Counted from the stretch's first letter, positions 35,715 to 44,995 are shown. The stretch is 64,000 nt of DNA from Neobacillus notoginsengisoli (GCF_003515685.1 NZ_QWEG01000014.1:35663-99662), one strand, 5' to 3'. Numbers and translations are program-made. The notes: generated by a model not told the origin, from the letters alone.

Positions 35715-36179
35715 TTACACGTCCTCTCCGGAGGGATGTTTTTTAAACTCGAGTGAAAGCGTATAGGATGACCTGCCTTCTTTATGCGAGACAGTCCTTT
35801 TTAGCCATTTTTCCAAAAGGACATCATAATCATCTTCAAATTCTTTGAGCTCCTCTTCTGTAAACTCCAGGCTGATTCCCTTTGTCGTGATTCCTTTCCG
35901 CCTAGGGTCAGTTCCCTTTAAATGAAAATGGGTGGCTTTGGAACGGTAATACTTTTCGACAATCCCTTTGTTTTCCCTCGTTTCAGCAAGTTCAAGAATC
36001 CCTCCTTTATACAACAGTTGGATATGATAATGAATACTTCCGGCCGTTTTGCCAAGTTCATCCGCAACCTGCTTGGCAGTCATGATCCGCTCACTCAATA
36101 AATAAATGATCTTGTCTCTAAGAGGAGTTGAGATGAGTTTTTGTTGCTCAAGATTAATCTCCATTACTTTATAGTCCAT
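35715..36179 (-). CDS. ArsR-like winged-helix regulator
   Basis: About 154 residues. The HTH is seen as MTAKQVADELGKTAGSIHYHIQLL, with the wing KGGILELAETR following. The frame stays open to an ATG at 36305, but that would place a perfect dyad and a promoter inside the gene. The ATG at 36179 is therefore preferred, though its ribosome site is weak. The C-terminal half (EFTEEELKEFEDDYDVLLEKW) is likely a ligand or dimer region. It should repress its own operon with the MFS gene. Confidence 0.8.
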   Translation of the reverse strand: MDYKVMEINLEQQKLISTPLRDKIIYLLSERIMTAKQVADELGKTAGSIHYHIQLLYKGGILELAETRENKGIVEKYYRSKATHFHLKGTDPRRKGITTKGISLEFTEEELKEFEDDYDVLLEKWLKRTVSHKEGRSSYTLSLEFKKHPSGEDV

Positions 36180-36219
36180 TCTTAGCCCGCTTTCTAATTT
36201 ATTATCTCGATTTAGGTTT

Positions 36220-36248
36220 ATTGTACGTTCTAATAATTTAGAACGCAA
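36220..36248 (-). promoter_or_regulatory. promoter and operator of the HTH-MFS operon
   Basis: On the minus strand TTGCGT (36248-36243), 17 bp, TACAAT (36225-36220) forms a sigma-A-like promoter. The spacer holds a perfect dyad, CGTTCTAA-TAAT-TTAGAACG at 36226-36245. An operator inside the promoter spacer is the classic layout for repression, here by the ArsR-like protein. Confidence 0.65.
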
Positions 36249-36472
36249 CAATAAATTTTTAATAATCCGAAAATGGTAGTTATCCGGTTGGATGTGTTGG
36301 TACATGTTTTAATTCTGAAACGGTTAATCTAAAAGAGGGACTAGCCGTCTTGGAAATCAACAATAAAGAATGGATTGGCTTCAGTGTGGCAAACGGATTC
36401 ATTGACAGGAAGAATCCTCAATATTATCATTACTTACATAAAGTAACTAACTGTAGAAGGAGGGATGCCGCC

Positions 36473-37315
36473 TTGGAAATGAATTTTCATCGTTATCCAA
36501 ATACATTCATAGGAACCGTCCATATTAAAGTTGAAAATCTTGAACGGTCGGTGGAGTTTTATCAATCGGTTATTGGGTTGCACATTTTAGATAAAGAGGA
36601 AAGATCGGCAGTAATGGGGGCAGGGACCCATCCGCTGCTTGTCATTGAAGAGCCGAAAAATGTTATCCCGAAGCAAGGGAGGACTACCGGTCTGTTCCAT
36701 TTCGCAATTCTTTTGCCAACGAGAGCGGACTTGGGCAAAAAATTACGTCATTTGCTCGAGATTGACTACCCGATCGGCGCTTCAGATCATTTGGTCAGTG
36801 AAGCTCTTTATTTGGATGACCCCGATGGGAATGGAATTGAAATCTATGCTGACCGCCCTTCATCAGGCTGGAACTGGGCTAACCAAGAGGTTGAAATGGC
36901 AACGAAGCCACTTGATGCCCAAAGCTTGCTTGCCGAAGCTGGCAAGGAGAAGTGGATGGGAATCCCAGAGGGAACCATCATGGGGCATATTCACCTTCAC
37001 GTTGCCAATTTAAAGGATGCGAAGAATTTTTATGGGGATGGGCTTGGATTTAATTTGGTCAGCCGCTATCCACAGGCTTTATTCATGTCAACCGGGGGCT
37101 ATCACCATCACCTCGGATTGAATACGTGGAATGGCATCGGCGCTCCTCCGCCGAAGGATAACAGTGTGGGCTTAAAACAGTTCTCGTTAATTTTTGCTGG
37201 TGAGAAGGAACGCGGGGATGCAGCAAGCCGTTTAAAGGAAATAGGGGCCGAGGTAACAGAGGATTATAAGGTTAAGGATCCATCCGGAAACTTGATACAA
37301 TTGAATGTCATATAA
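36473..37315 (+). CDS. catE: CatE-like catechol 2,3-dioxygenase (VOC)
   Basis: A protein of about 280 residues with two VOC modules closely matching B. subtilis CatE: GLFHFAILLPTR, SEALYLDDPDGNGIEIYADRP, GHIHLHVANLKDAKNFY and STGGYHHHLGLNTW. Likely Fe2+ ligands are the His in GHIHLHV, one of the His in YHHHLG and a late acidic residue. It opens catechol rings. The frame extends to TTG 36350, but AGAAGGAGGG (36455-36464) favours TTG 36473, and the shorter form has the CatE length. The upstream TTG also has AAAGAGGG, so a 41-residue N-terminal extension is possible. Confidence 0.88.
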   Translation: MEMNFHRYPNTFIGTVHIKVENLERSVEFYQSVIGLHILDKEERSAVMGAGTHPLLVIEEPKNVIPKQGRTTGLFHFAILLPTRADLGKKLRHLLEIDYPIGASDHLVSEALYLDDPDGNGIEIYADRPSSGWNWANQEVEMATKPLDAQSLLAEAGKEKWMGIPEGTIMGHIHLHVANLKDAKNFYGDGLGFNLVSRYPQALFMSTGGYHHHLGLNTWNGIGAPPPKDNSVGLKQFSLIFAGEKERGDAASRLKEIGAEVTEDYKVKDPSGNLIQLNVI

Positions 37316-37318
37316 AAA

Positions 37319-37349
37319 AAACCTTTCTCCGCTGTCGGAGAAAGGTTTT
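37319..37349. terminator. bidirectional terminator
   Basis: AACCTTTCTCCG pairs with CGGAGAAAGGTT around CTGT, flanked by A-run and T-run, serving catE and the convergent CNNM/CBS gene. Confidence 0.92.
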
Positions 37350-37362
37350 CAATGTTTCTTAG

Positions 37363-38697
37363 TTAGTCTTCTGTATATTCCGATTCGGGTTCCGGTTCTT
37401 TGGCCTCCATTTTGGTAATATCTACATAAAGGATTTGGTGCCCATCGAGGTCGATAATCTTAAATGTATAGCCAAAATCAGTCAAAACGTCGCCGATTTT
37501 GACATCGTAAGTATGGGAAAGAATCCACCCTCCCAATGTGTCAATATCCTCATCCGATATCTCAATGCCCAGAATATCATTAACATCCTCGATAAGCACT
37601 TTGCCGCTCATGATATAATGTCCATCGTTGATTTTTCGTATATCTGCCACTTCATCCGCATCAAATTCATCCCGGATTTCACCGACAATTTCCTCCAGAA
37701 TGTCTTCAACGGTAACAATTCCTGCTGTCCCTCCATACTCGTCCACAAGAATGGCCATGTGCGTCCGTTCCTTCTGCAGTTTTACAAGCAGTTCATGGAT
37801 TGGAATAGTTTCTATGACATGTATAATCGGTTTTATGAAATGGCTAAGCGGCTTTTCCGTCAGGACATCAGGCGTTAATGTAGCCGTTAAGATTTCTTTA
37901 ATGTTTACCATTCCGGCCACATTGTCCTTATCGCCGACGACGACAGGGTAACGGGTGTACTTTTCCCGCCTGATCGTTTCAAAAATCTCCTGCATGCTGT
38001 CATCAATGGAGAAGGTGACAATTTCAGTCCGGGGGACCATAATTTCCTTAGCGATCCTGTTATCGAACTCAAAAATGTTGTTCACATATGTTAATTCAGA
38101 TTGATTGATTTCACCTTTCTCAAAGCTTTCGGAAAGAATAATCCGTAGTTCTTCCTCTGAATGGGCAAGTTCTCCCTCGGACGCCGGCTTTAATCCAAAA
38201 AGGCCTACCAGGAACCTGGCTGACCCGTTCAAAGCCCATATGAACGGATACATGACTTTATAGAACATAATAATCGGCTTGGAAAAAAACAAGGCAACTT
38301 CTTCAGCTTTTTGAATCGCAAAAGTTTTTGGGGCCAACTCTCCGACAACCACATGCAAAAAGGTGATGAATGAAAATGCAATGATGAAAGATAGGATTCC
38401 TGTAACAGATGGATTCAAATTAAAGTTTTTAAACACAGGGTCCAGTAATGCCTTGACTGTTGGTTCGCCGAGCCAACCGAGACCAAGTGCTGTAATGGTA
38501 ATCCCGAGCTGGCAGGCTGATAAATACTCATCGAGATGGGTGATGACATGCTTAGCCGCCAAAGCCCCTTTTCTGTTTTCTTCTATCAGCTGATCAATCC
38601 TGGAACTTCTGACTTTAACGATTGCAAATTCAGTCGCCACAAAAAAGGCGGTTAAAGCAATTAAGACCATAACGAGCAGCAATTTCAGTATTGTCAA
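37363..38697 (-). CDS. CNNM/CBS-domain protein (HlyC/CorC family)
   Basis: A 444-residue membrane protein: DUF21/CNNM domain with about four helices (residues 1-185), two CBS domains (about 205-330; [33 protein letters not shown]) and a CorC_HlyC C-terminal domain (about 345-425). Family members export or sense Mg2+ or other divalent cations. It starts with TTG at 38697. The ribosome site AGGAGGTG (38730-38723, minus strand) lies 25 bases upstream, but the gap holds a CCCTG-GCCTT-CAGGG hairpin that would bring them together. Two more dyads lie further upstream. MgtE is encoded at 45937. Confidence 0.9.
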   Translation of the reverse strand: MTILKLLLVMVLIALTAFFVATEFAIVKVRSSRIDQLIEENRKGALAAKHVITHLDEYLSACQLGITITALGLGWLGEPTVKALLDPVFKNFNLNPSVTGILSFIIAFSFITFLHVVVGELAPKTFAIQKAEEVALFFSKPIIMFYKVMYPFIWALNGSARFLVGLFGLKPASEGELAHSEEELRIILSESFEKGEINQSELTYVNNIFEFDNRIAKEIMVPRTEIVTFSIDDSMQEIFETIRREKYTRYPVVVGDKDNVAGMVNIKEILTATLTPDVLTEKPLSHFIKPIIHVIETIPIHELLVKLQKERTHMAILVDEYGGTAGIVTVEDILEEIVGEIRDEFDADEVADIRKINDGHYIMSGKVLIEDVNDILGIEISDEDIDTLGGWILSHTYDVKIGDVLTDFGYTFKIIDLDGHQILYVDITKMEAKEPEPESEYTED

Positions 38698-39302
38698 TGG
38701 AACGCCCTGAAGGCCAGGGCTACACCTCCTGTTTTACACAGCATTTTTTGCATAACTGACTGCAGTCACTTGCAGGCAAGCGGACCTGCAAAGGAAAGAT
38801 TGATTCGTTTTAATAACTTCTTACTATATTATTAACAAAACATTAAGGAGAATGGCAACTATTAGAGATGAGATGATACAAGAAGAATCGGAAGTTGCTT
38901 AGTATATGGCGAAAAATAGTGTGAAAAGCTTGTCCCTAACCCTCATATTCCGACAACATCTGCATTCCACTTATTCTATTATTTTAATAGTAAAGTTTTT
39001 ATAGATGGACATGGTCCGTCTTGAGGCTGGGGCAGTCTTATAAAACTTGAGGAAAGACTATGGAAAAGTTGGGAAAATGACTTTAGGAATTTATTCCTGT
39101 AGTTATTTGCAAGGTTTTCCAGTATACTGAAGGAAGTAAAACCCATTGTAAACCTTCTCCAAATTGGGGAATTTATCGGGTAAGTTCGAATTTCACCTAA
39201 AAATTCTGCCAAAAATCTGCGGTATTTTGCAGTGAAATCGCTTGCGGGCCAGGAAGGATTTATTAAACCTTTCCGGCTTGTTTTGATAAGGGGGAATCAA
39301 GC
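38698..39302. other. intergenic region without a recognised gene
   Basis: A 605-bp AT-rich gap. Near the CNNM/CBS gene it carries the dyads TGACTGCAGTCA (38757-38768) and TTGCAGG-N8-CCTGCAA (38770-38791), which on the minus strand form hairpins in a probable 5' leader. The rest shows no convincing open frame. Promoter elements for the RsbT-like gene are expected in its right part, but I could not pick a clear one. Confidence 0.5.
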
Positions 39303-39764
39303 ATGGAGGTTTTTGAAATTACAAAACAAAACGGCCGGGATTGCCCATTCCATGGAACACAGCCAGATAAAATATATATTGAGATAAACTCGGAAAGCGA
39401 TATTATGTCAGCGAGGCAAGAAGCGCGAGAAGTTTCGAAAACACTTGGTTTCAGCATGTTTAACCAGTCCCGGATTATTACTCTCATTTCGGAACTGGCT
39501 CGCAATATTTTTAAATATGCAGGAAAAGGTTATATCGTGATAGAGATAATAAAAAATCAAAATGGCTGCCTGGGCTTGAAAATCCAGGCGATTGATTGCG
39601 GCCCAGGCATCATGGATGTCAACCAGGCCCTTAGGCAGGGATATTCCACCTCGGGAAGCCTGGGTGCCGGATTGCCAGCCGTAAAAAGGATGGCTGATGA
39701 ATTCTCGATCCAGACAGGTAAGGGGAAAGGAACCTGTGTCAATATTACAAAATGGCTTAACTAA
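39303..39764 (+). CDS. RsbT-like serine/threonine kinase, orphan
   Basis: A 153-residue GHKL-type ATPase domain matching RsbT: SARQEAREVSKTLGF, SELARNIFKYAGKG (N box), DCGPGIMD (G1) and STSGSLGAGLPAVKRMADEF (G2). It has about 20 extra N-terminal residues with two cysteines not found in standard RsbT. RsbT phosphorylates RsbS/RsbR in the stressosome and then activates RsbU. Here no RsbR, RsbS or RsbU gene is adjacent; the usual rsb locus would be expected after ndoA near the right edge. It may feed another signal into the general stress response or act on a different partner. Confidence 0.88.
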   Translation: MEVFEITKQNGRDCPFHGTQPDKIYIEINSESDIMSARQEAREVSKTLGFSMFNQSRIITLISELARNIFKYAGKGYIVIEIIKNQNGCLGLKIQAIDCGPGIMDVNQALRQGYSTSGSLGAGLPAVKRMADEFSIQTGKGKGTCVNITKWLN

Positions 39765-39844
39765 TCTGCTGATTAACGTTAATAGAACATAGTTTATATA
39801 CCACATGTTTTTCATCCTTAAACCTTGAGGGTGATTTTTTTTGC

Positions 39845-39883
39845 AAAAAAACAGCCCCCAACCGATTGAATGGGGACTGTTTT
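39845..39883 (-). terminator. Rho-independent terminator for the symporter gene
   Basis: On the minus strand AACAGTCCCC pairs imperfectly with GGGGGCTGTT and is followed by a T-run. Confidence 0.85.
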
Positions 39884-39919
39884 GATTTCAGCAGGGATAG
39901 AATTTGCCCGTGAAGTAAG

Positions 39920-41197
39920 CTAGAGAACAACTGGTTCGCGTTGCTGCACCTCTGCTAAATAATCGGCTGCCTTCGTTTCGTCGAATTGTTTTTCCCATTT
40001 CGAGATGACAATGACCGCAAGTGAATTGCCAACGACATTTACCGCTGTCCGTGCCATGTCTAGGATCCGATCAATTCCGGCAATGAAAGCAAGCCCTTCA
40101 AGCGGAATGCCGACTGTGCCGAGAGTCGCAAGCAGTACAACGAATGAAACCCCTGGAACACCTGCGATTCCCTTAGATGTCACCATTAAAACGAGCATGA
40201 GGGAAAGCTGCTGGCTAAGAGATAGGTCGATTCCATACATCTGGGCAATGAAGATGGCGGCTAGTGCCTGATACAGGGTTGATCCATCCAAGTTGAACGA
40301 ATATCCTGTCGGGATGACAAATGATGTAATTGCCTTCGAACAGCCGAACTTCTCCATTTTCTCCATCAGCTTTGGCAAAACTGTTTCCGAGCTTGCTGTT
40401 GAATAAGCTAAAATAAGTTCATCCTTCAGGATGGAGAATAAATGGAAAATGTTGATGCCAACGATGGCGGCGGTTGAGCCAAGTACAACGATGACAAAGA
40501 ACAGCATCGTTCCATACGTTGTGAAAACAAGCTTGCTTAATGGAATGAGAGAACTGATTCCAAACTTTGACACAGTTACCCCGATTAACGCAAAAACCCC
40601 GAAAGGAGCGAATTTCATAATTTGATTGGTCACGAAAAACATTGCATCCGCTGTTCCTTGGAAAAAAGCCAAAACGGGCTTCCCCTTTTCACCAATTGCC
40701 GCCACCCCAAGGCCAAAGAAGACAGAGAAGAAAATAATGGCAAGCATATCTCCTTTTGCGAGTGAGTCAATAATATTCGCAGGGATGATATTGATAAAAG
40801 TATCAGCCAAACTGTGGGATTTGACCTCTTCAGTTGTGGAAAGGTAATTCCCTATATCGCCTTTTGTGAGTGCGCCCATATCAATTCCGCTGCCAGGATG
40901 GAACAGGTTTGCCGCCACAAGGCCGACAATGATCGCAACCGTAGTGATAATTTCAAAATAGAGAAGCGTCTTGCCGCCAAGCTTCCCGAGTTTTTTTATA
41001 TCACCGACACCGGCAACTCCAACAATAATGCTTGATATAACAATTGGGACGACAATCATCTTGATCAGTCGGATAAAAATTGTGCCAACAGGCTGCAAGT
41101 AGTTCTGTACAGAGGCGTTGCCATAAAAAATAGCCCCAATGGCAATACCTAAAGAAAGGCCAATCAATATTTGCCAAGCTAAACTTATTTTTTTCAT
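39920..41197 (-). CDS. dicarboxylate/glutamate:cation symporter (DAACS)
   Basis: A 425-residue symporter with the DAACS fold: about eight helices and two hairpins. Signatures are SSSETVLP-like (STASSETVLPKLMEKM) in hairpin 1, SFVIPTGYSFNLDGSTLY in helix 7, and SKGIAGVPGVSFVVLLATL in hairpin 2. The ATG at 41197 follows AAGGAG. It imports glutamate, aspartate or C4-dicarboxylates with H+ or Na+, like GltP, GltT or DctP of Bacillus; the choice cannot be made from sequence. It is a single-gene unit with its own terminator. Confidence 0.92.
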   Translation of the reverse strand: MKKISLAWQILIGLSLGIAIGAIFYGNASVQNYLQPVGTIFIRLIKMIVVPIVISSIIVGVAGVGDIKKLGKLGGKTLLYFEIITTVAIIVGLVAANLFHPGSGIDMGALTKGDIGNYLSTTEEVKSHSLADTFINIIPANIIDSLAKGDMLAIIFFSVFFGLGVAAIGEKGKPVLAFFQGTADAMFFVTNQIMKFAPFGVFALIGVTVSKFGISSLIPLSKLVFTTYGTMLFFVIVVLGSTAAIVGINIFHLFSILKDELILAYSTASSETVLPKLMEKMEKFGCSKAITSFVIPTGYSFNLDGSTLYQALAAIFIAQMYGIDLSLSQQLSLMLVLMVTSKGIAGVPGVSFVVLLATLGTVGIPLEGLAFIAGIDRILDMARTAVNVVGNSLAVIVISKWEKQFDETKAADYLAEVQQREPVVL

Positions 41198-41363
41198 AAA
41201 ACATCTAACTCCTTCAATAGAACACTATAAGATGATAGGACAGAATTGCAGGATTGAAAAAGAGCGGGGATAGTGTCGTTTTTGGAGAGACCAAAAAAGA
41301 AAAGACTATTCTACTTTAACAGGTTTTCTCTCTCTTTTTGTGACAAAAAATGCACATTTAGAG

Positions 41364-41391
41364 TAAAAAAGGTTGCCATTTTTGGCAACCT
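41364..41391 (-). terminator. Rho-independent terminator after dedA-like gene
   Basis: On the minus strand GGTTGCC-AAAAAT-GGCAACC is followed by six Ts; the stem begins at the stop codon of the DedA gene. Confidence 0.9.
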
Positions 41392-41974
41392 AACCCTTTT
41401 TTCGTTTTACAAGTACATAGGCGACTCCCAGTACAATCGCAAGCCCAAGAGCTGGAAGAACATACGGCTTGGCAACCTCTTTAATATTCGCCCAGTTATC
41501 ACCAAGGACTACCCCAAGATAGAGGAAAAAAATCGTCCACGGAATAACTGCCGCAACTGTATAAAGTGTAAACTTAGTTGCCGACATTTTTGAAATGCCT
41601 GCCGGAATAGAAATCGCATGCCGGATAACCGGAATGAACCTTGCCGAAAAAATAACCCCGGCGCCATATTTTTTGAACCATTGCTCGGAAAGGTCAATAT
41701 GATGCTGGCTGATAAATACATATTTCCCATACTTCTCTAAGAATGGACGGCCGCCATAGTACCCGGCCCAATAGAGGAACAACTGGGCGAATGTACCACC
41801 GATTGTTCCAGCCACGACTGCTAGCGGAAAGTTGATAATTCCCTGTGAAATCATATAGCCGCCATAGCCAAGGACAATCTCACTCGGAATGATTTCAATC
41901 ATTAGCCCTATGGCAATGCCGAAATAACCTAGTTCAGACAATGTTGTTAAAATATTGAATATAAATTCTTTCAT
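41390..41974 (-). CDS. DedA-family membrane protein
   Basis: A 194-residue DedA protein: GLMIEIIPSEIVLGYGGY, a re-entrant hairpin region, the family motif FSARFIPVIRHAISIPAG and several helices. The family moves phospholipid headgroups or undecaprenyl phosphate across the membrane, and helps keep the proton motive force. The frame extends to 42001, but AGGTGG fits the ATG at 41974. Monocistronic. Confidence 0.92.
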   Translation of the reverse strand: MKEFIFNILTTLSELGYFGIAIGLMIEIIPSEIVLGYGGYMISQGIINFPLAVVAGTIGGTFAQLFLYWAGYYGGRPFLEKYGKYVFISQHHIDLSEQWFKKYGAGVIFSARFIPVIRHAISIPAGISKMSATKFTLYTVAAVIPWTIFFLYLGVVLGDNWANIKEVAKPYVLPALGLAIVLGVAYVLVKRKKG

Positions 41975-42117
41975 AGTCCACCTGCTCAAAATTAATATCA
42001 CACTCTAGTTTATCTCAGAATGGTTAGAGAAACAATCGAGGACTTCCTTTCCCTATTCTTGCCAGCTTGAAAGTTTAAGAGTAGTGTAAGGGAAAAAGGA
42101 GTCAAGGAGGCGGGAAC

Positions 42118-43020
42118 ATGAAAGTTGGGCTCATTGGGCTGGGTGATATCGCACAGAAAGCATATCTCCCCTTAATTAGTAAAATGGAGAATATCGAATG
42201 CCATCTCTATACGAGAGATAGAAAGAAACTTGAAGCACTTGGGCAAAAGTACAGATTCCCTGTGTTAGCTTCAAGTCTTGAAGAAATGCTGTCGAGTGGG
42301 ATTGAAGCGGCATTCGTGCATTCCTCGACCAGTTCGCATGCTGAAATCGTCCGGCAGCTGCTCGAAGCCGGTATCCATGTCTTTGTAGACAAGCCGTTCA
42401 CAGACAATTTTGCGGAAGCCAGAGGACTGGTTGAACTGGCTGAAAAACAAAACAGGATATTAATGGCGGGGTTCAACCGGCGATATGCGCCTGCCGTCAA
42501 TAAGCTAATAGAAGTTGTGAATCCGAATCTTGTCCTTGTGCAAAAGAACCGCCATTCACTGCCGGGCGATATTCGTACATTTATTTATGATGATTTTATC
42601 CATGTGATTGACACCCTCAGATACCTATTTCCCTATCCGATTGAGGAGCTAATTGTAAATGGGAGAAAGGATGGTCCTACACTTTATCATGTTGTCATCC
42701 AGTTTGTTTCGCCTGAAGGGACAGCGATAGGAATAATGAACAGAGACAATGGCGCGACGGAAGAGATTGCGACAATTATGGGACCCGAGGAAAAGAGAAC
42801 AGCCTATAACCTTTCAAGGCTAATAATTTCGAAAGGCATGGAGGAAACTGAGGTTCGTAGCGGTGATTGGGAGGAGACATTAGTCAAACGCGGGTTTGTT
42901 TCAATGACAGAGGATTTTCTGAAAGCTGTTCGAACAGGATCGGCGGTTAAAACTTCAGCTCAGGACGCGCTGGAAACGCACAGAATTTGTGAAGAAGTTA
43001 TTTCGCAATTAGAGAAATAA
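42118..43020 (+). CDS. Gfo/Idh/MocA-family oxidoreductase
   Basis: A 300-residue NAD(P)-dependent oxidoreductase. The Rossmann motif GLIGLGDIAQKAYLPLI lies at the N-terminus, EAAFVHSSTSSHAEIVRQLLEAGIHVFVDKPFTDN carries the conserved EKP-like motif (here DKP, residues about 91-93), and GFNRRYAP follows. Substrates in this family are mostly sugars or inositols. AAGGAGGCGGG precedes the ATG at 42118. A 20-bp perfect palindrome starts at the base after the stop. No sugar genes lie nearby, so the substrate is open. Confidence 0.9.
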   Translation: MKVGLIGLGDIAQKAYLPLISKMENIECHLYTRDRKKLEALGQKYRFPVLASSLEEMLSSGIEAAFVHSSTSSHAEIVRQLLEAGIHVFVDKPFTDNFAEARGLVELAEKQNRILMAGFNRRYAPAVNKLIEVVNPNLVLVQKNRHSLPGDIRTFIYDDFIHVIDTLRYLFPYPIEELIVNGRKDGPTLYHVVIQFVSPEGTAIGIMNRDNGATEEIATIMGPEEKRTAYNLSRLIISKGMEETEVRSGDWEETLVKRGFVSMTEDFLKAVRTGSAVKTSAQDALETHRICEEVISQLEK

Positions 43021-43040
43021 TCAATCAAACGTTTGATTGA
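43021..43040. promoter_or_regulatory. 20-bp perfect palindrome directly after a stop codon
   Basis: TCAATCAAACGTTTGATTGA is perfectly self-complementary with no spacer, and starts on the base after the oxidoreductase TAA. There is no T-run, so it is not a standard terminator. It has the look of a TetR-type operator core (CAAACGTTTG). A second dyad, GTCAAGA-N6-TCTTGAC, lies at 43077-43096. Confidence 0.45.
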
Positions 43041-43118
43041 ATTCCATGAATGTACAGCCAGGAACAGAGTCCTTCAGTCAAGACGAATTTCTTGACGTCT
43101 AACTTATCATTATTTCAA

Positions 43119-43161
43119 AAACACACTGCCGGATGCATCATGCAACCGGCAGTGTGTTTTG
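43119..43161. terminator. bidirectional terminator
   Basis: ACACACTGCCGG pairs with CCGGCAGTGTGT around a 13-base loop, flanked by As and Ts, ending the oxidoreductase and the convergent channel gene. Confidence 0.9.
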
Positions 43162-43162
43162 T

Positions 43163-44830
43163 TTATCTTTTATTAAACGGATTGTTCGGATCGTTTGGAT
43201 CATGGTTATTCGGATCCGTATACGGATTATTAGGGTTTATGGTTCCCGGCTGGCCGCCATTGTTCATTGGCCTGCCATGCTGTCCTGCTTGATCTCTTAA
43301 AAAATCTCCCGTTTGTCCTGGGGGCAGTTTGACAACCGTTGTTTGTTCAATCTTTTGGTCTAGGCGCGCAAGATATTTAGAGGCAAACTCTTTGCCGCCA
43401 AGGCCGAAGGAAAGCCCGAATGCCAACGCGAGTCCGCCTAATGTCAGGATGAAAGCTGCATTTACAATTGAAGCCGCAACTCCAAGCTGATCGAGCGCCA
43501 TAAAGACTGAGATGGCAATGACCGCATATTTTGCCACAGAGGAAAGGAGCCCGAAATGCGGTCCCTGCAGCATACTTGCCAGTAGTTTCTTAATGAAATT
43601 GCCAATCCAAAGGCCAACCATCAAGATAATCACCGCAGCCAAAACATTTGGCAGATACGCGATGACACCAGTTGCGAGTGTTACAAGGAAATCCAGGCCT
43701 ACAAGATTCAGCGCTTCAACTGTAAACAGGAGAACAATGAGAACCTGGGCAATGGTGCCGACAATCTTGGACAGAGAGAGTGTGGCGGCAGTCCCTTTGC
43801 CGATTCCGATCCCTTTTAGGAATCCGTTAAAGCCGGCCCGGTCGAGCAGTTCTGTCACGAAACGATTTGCCCAGCGGCCGAGCCAAATACCGACCAAGAC
43901 CATAACGATGGCGACGACGATGTTAGGAAGCATGGTCAGAACATCGTTAAGCATATTGATGGCGGGTCCGGAAATGCCCTTCAAGTCCAGCCTATCAAGT
44001 GCAGCAATCACTGCAGGTATTAGAATTAGGACAAATACGATTGTGCCAATGACGGAAGACAGGCTTGTTCCTTCAAACATTTTTCTGAGGCCGAAGCGTT
44101 CAACGAGCCGTTCAAGCCCTAACCCCTGCAAAAGATTCGTTACGATATCTCGAACTATTTTTGCAATGAACCAGCCGACGAGAATAATAAGGGCGGCAGA
44201 GAACAGTTTCGGAATGAAAGCGAGGAAACTGCCGAGCATGTCTGAAAACGGCCCTGAGATTCCCTGGATATTAAGGGCTGCCAGCACTCCAGGAAGAAAC
44301 ATGAGTAATACTAGGTAAAAAACAATTTTAGCAATCCGGTCCGCGAGAAGCCCAGGATCTTCACTATCTTTCGTAAGATTCAGCTTTTGCGATAGCTGAT
44401 GAACCCTTAGTGTCCTGCCGCCTTTCTTAATTAGGTAGCTTAATCCTGTTGCGACAAGCCAGGCAACCGCGAAGATTAGGGCAGCCTTTAACAGGCTTGG
44501 GATTGCGGCAGTGATTGCTGTGAGCATGGCAATTAATGGCCCTGTAATCAGGTGAAGGTCAAGGATATTAAAGAATAGGATGAAAACGAAAACCAGCAAA
44601 ATATAGTAAACGATTTTACTGATGACTTTTTCGGATGAAAATTTCCGATCCTTCACATGGGAGAAGAGACGGTTATCAAAGTTTGACTTTTGCAGTAATT
44701 TATAAACTCCCTTTTCGATGGCCTTAGCGATCAACCAGCCTATGAGCAATACAGCGAGTGCCAGTAAAAAATCGGGGATTTTATAAACGAGCCTGTCCCA
44801 GCCGCTCCAGAATTGATAATTATTATCCAA
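43163..44830 (-). CDS. CmpX/MscS-like membrane protein with repeated TM-helix modules
   Basis: A protein of about 555 residues with at least five repeats of a conserved module: hydrophobic helix, a PNVxxAVxxLxxGxWLG-type glycine-rich helix, then an amphipathic stretch (for example LPNIVVAIVMVLVGIWLGRW and LPNVLAAVIILMVGLWIGNF). This is the TM_helix family related to mechanosensitive channels. The last helix is MscS-like (GLALAFGLSFGLGGKEFASKYL). The C-terminus is a low-complexity tail rich in N, P, D and Q with repeated DPNN/DPND. The frame extends to 45046, but AAGGAGGA fits TTG 44830. It likely acts in osmotic or envelope stress response. Confidence 0.85.
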   Translation of the reverse strand: MDNNYQFWSGWDRLVYKIPDFLLALAVLLIGWLIAKAIEKGVYKLLQKSNFDNRLFSHVKDRKFSSEKVISKIVYYILLVFVFILFFNILDLHLITGPLIAMLTAITAAIPSLLKAALIFAVAWLVATGLSYLIKKGGRTLRVHQLSQKLNLTKDSEDPGLLADRIAKIVFYLVLLMFLPGVLAALNIQGISGPFSDMLGSFLAFIPKLFSAALIILVGWFIAKIVRDIVTNLLQGLGLERLVERFGLRKMFEGTSLSSVIGTIVFVLILIPAVIAALDRLDLKGISGPAINMLNDVLTMLPNIVVAIVMVLVGIWLGRWANRFVTELLDRAGFNGFLKGIGIGKGTAATLSLSKIVGTIAQVLIVLLFTVEALNLVGLDFLVTLATGVIAYLPNVLAAVIILMVGLWIGNFIKKLLASMLQGPHFGLLSSVAKYAVIAISVFMALDQLGVAASIVNAAFILTLGGLALAFGLSFGLGGKEFASKYLARLDQKIEQTTVVKLPPGQTGDFLRDQAGQHGRPMNNGGQPGTINPNNPYTDPNNHDPNDPNNPFNKR

Positions 44831-44995
44831 TGAATGTTCCTCCTTCAACGTTTTCTTTAAACTATTGTTATTGGTGATATACCCATGATAAAAGTCCCTA
44901 AACAGCAATTTGCCAAGTGCGATGTTATCTATACAGAACAAGTTGGGTATAGATTGGGGAAAGAGAATTTTTTGAATTTGAGGAGTGACCGCGTA

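Noticed and set aside
36180..36305. Longer N-terminus for the ArsR-like regulator from ATG 36305
   Set aside because: It would place the promoter and perfect dyad at 36220-36248 inside the gene; the winged-helix part starts well after 36179.
38850..38900. Sixteen-codon open frame starting MATIRDEM
   Set aside because: Its AAGGAG lies one base from the ATG, which is too close, and there is no other support.
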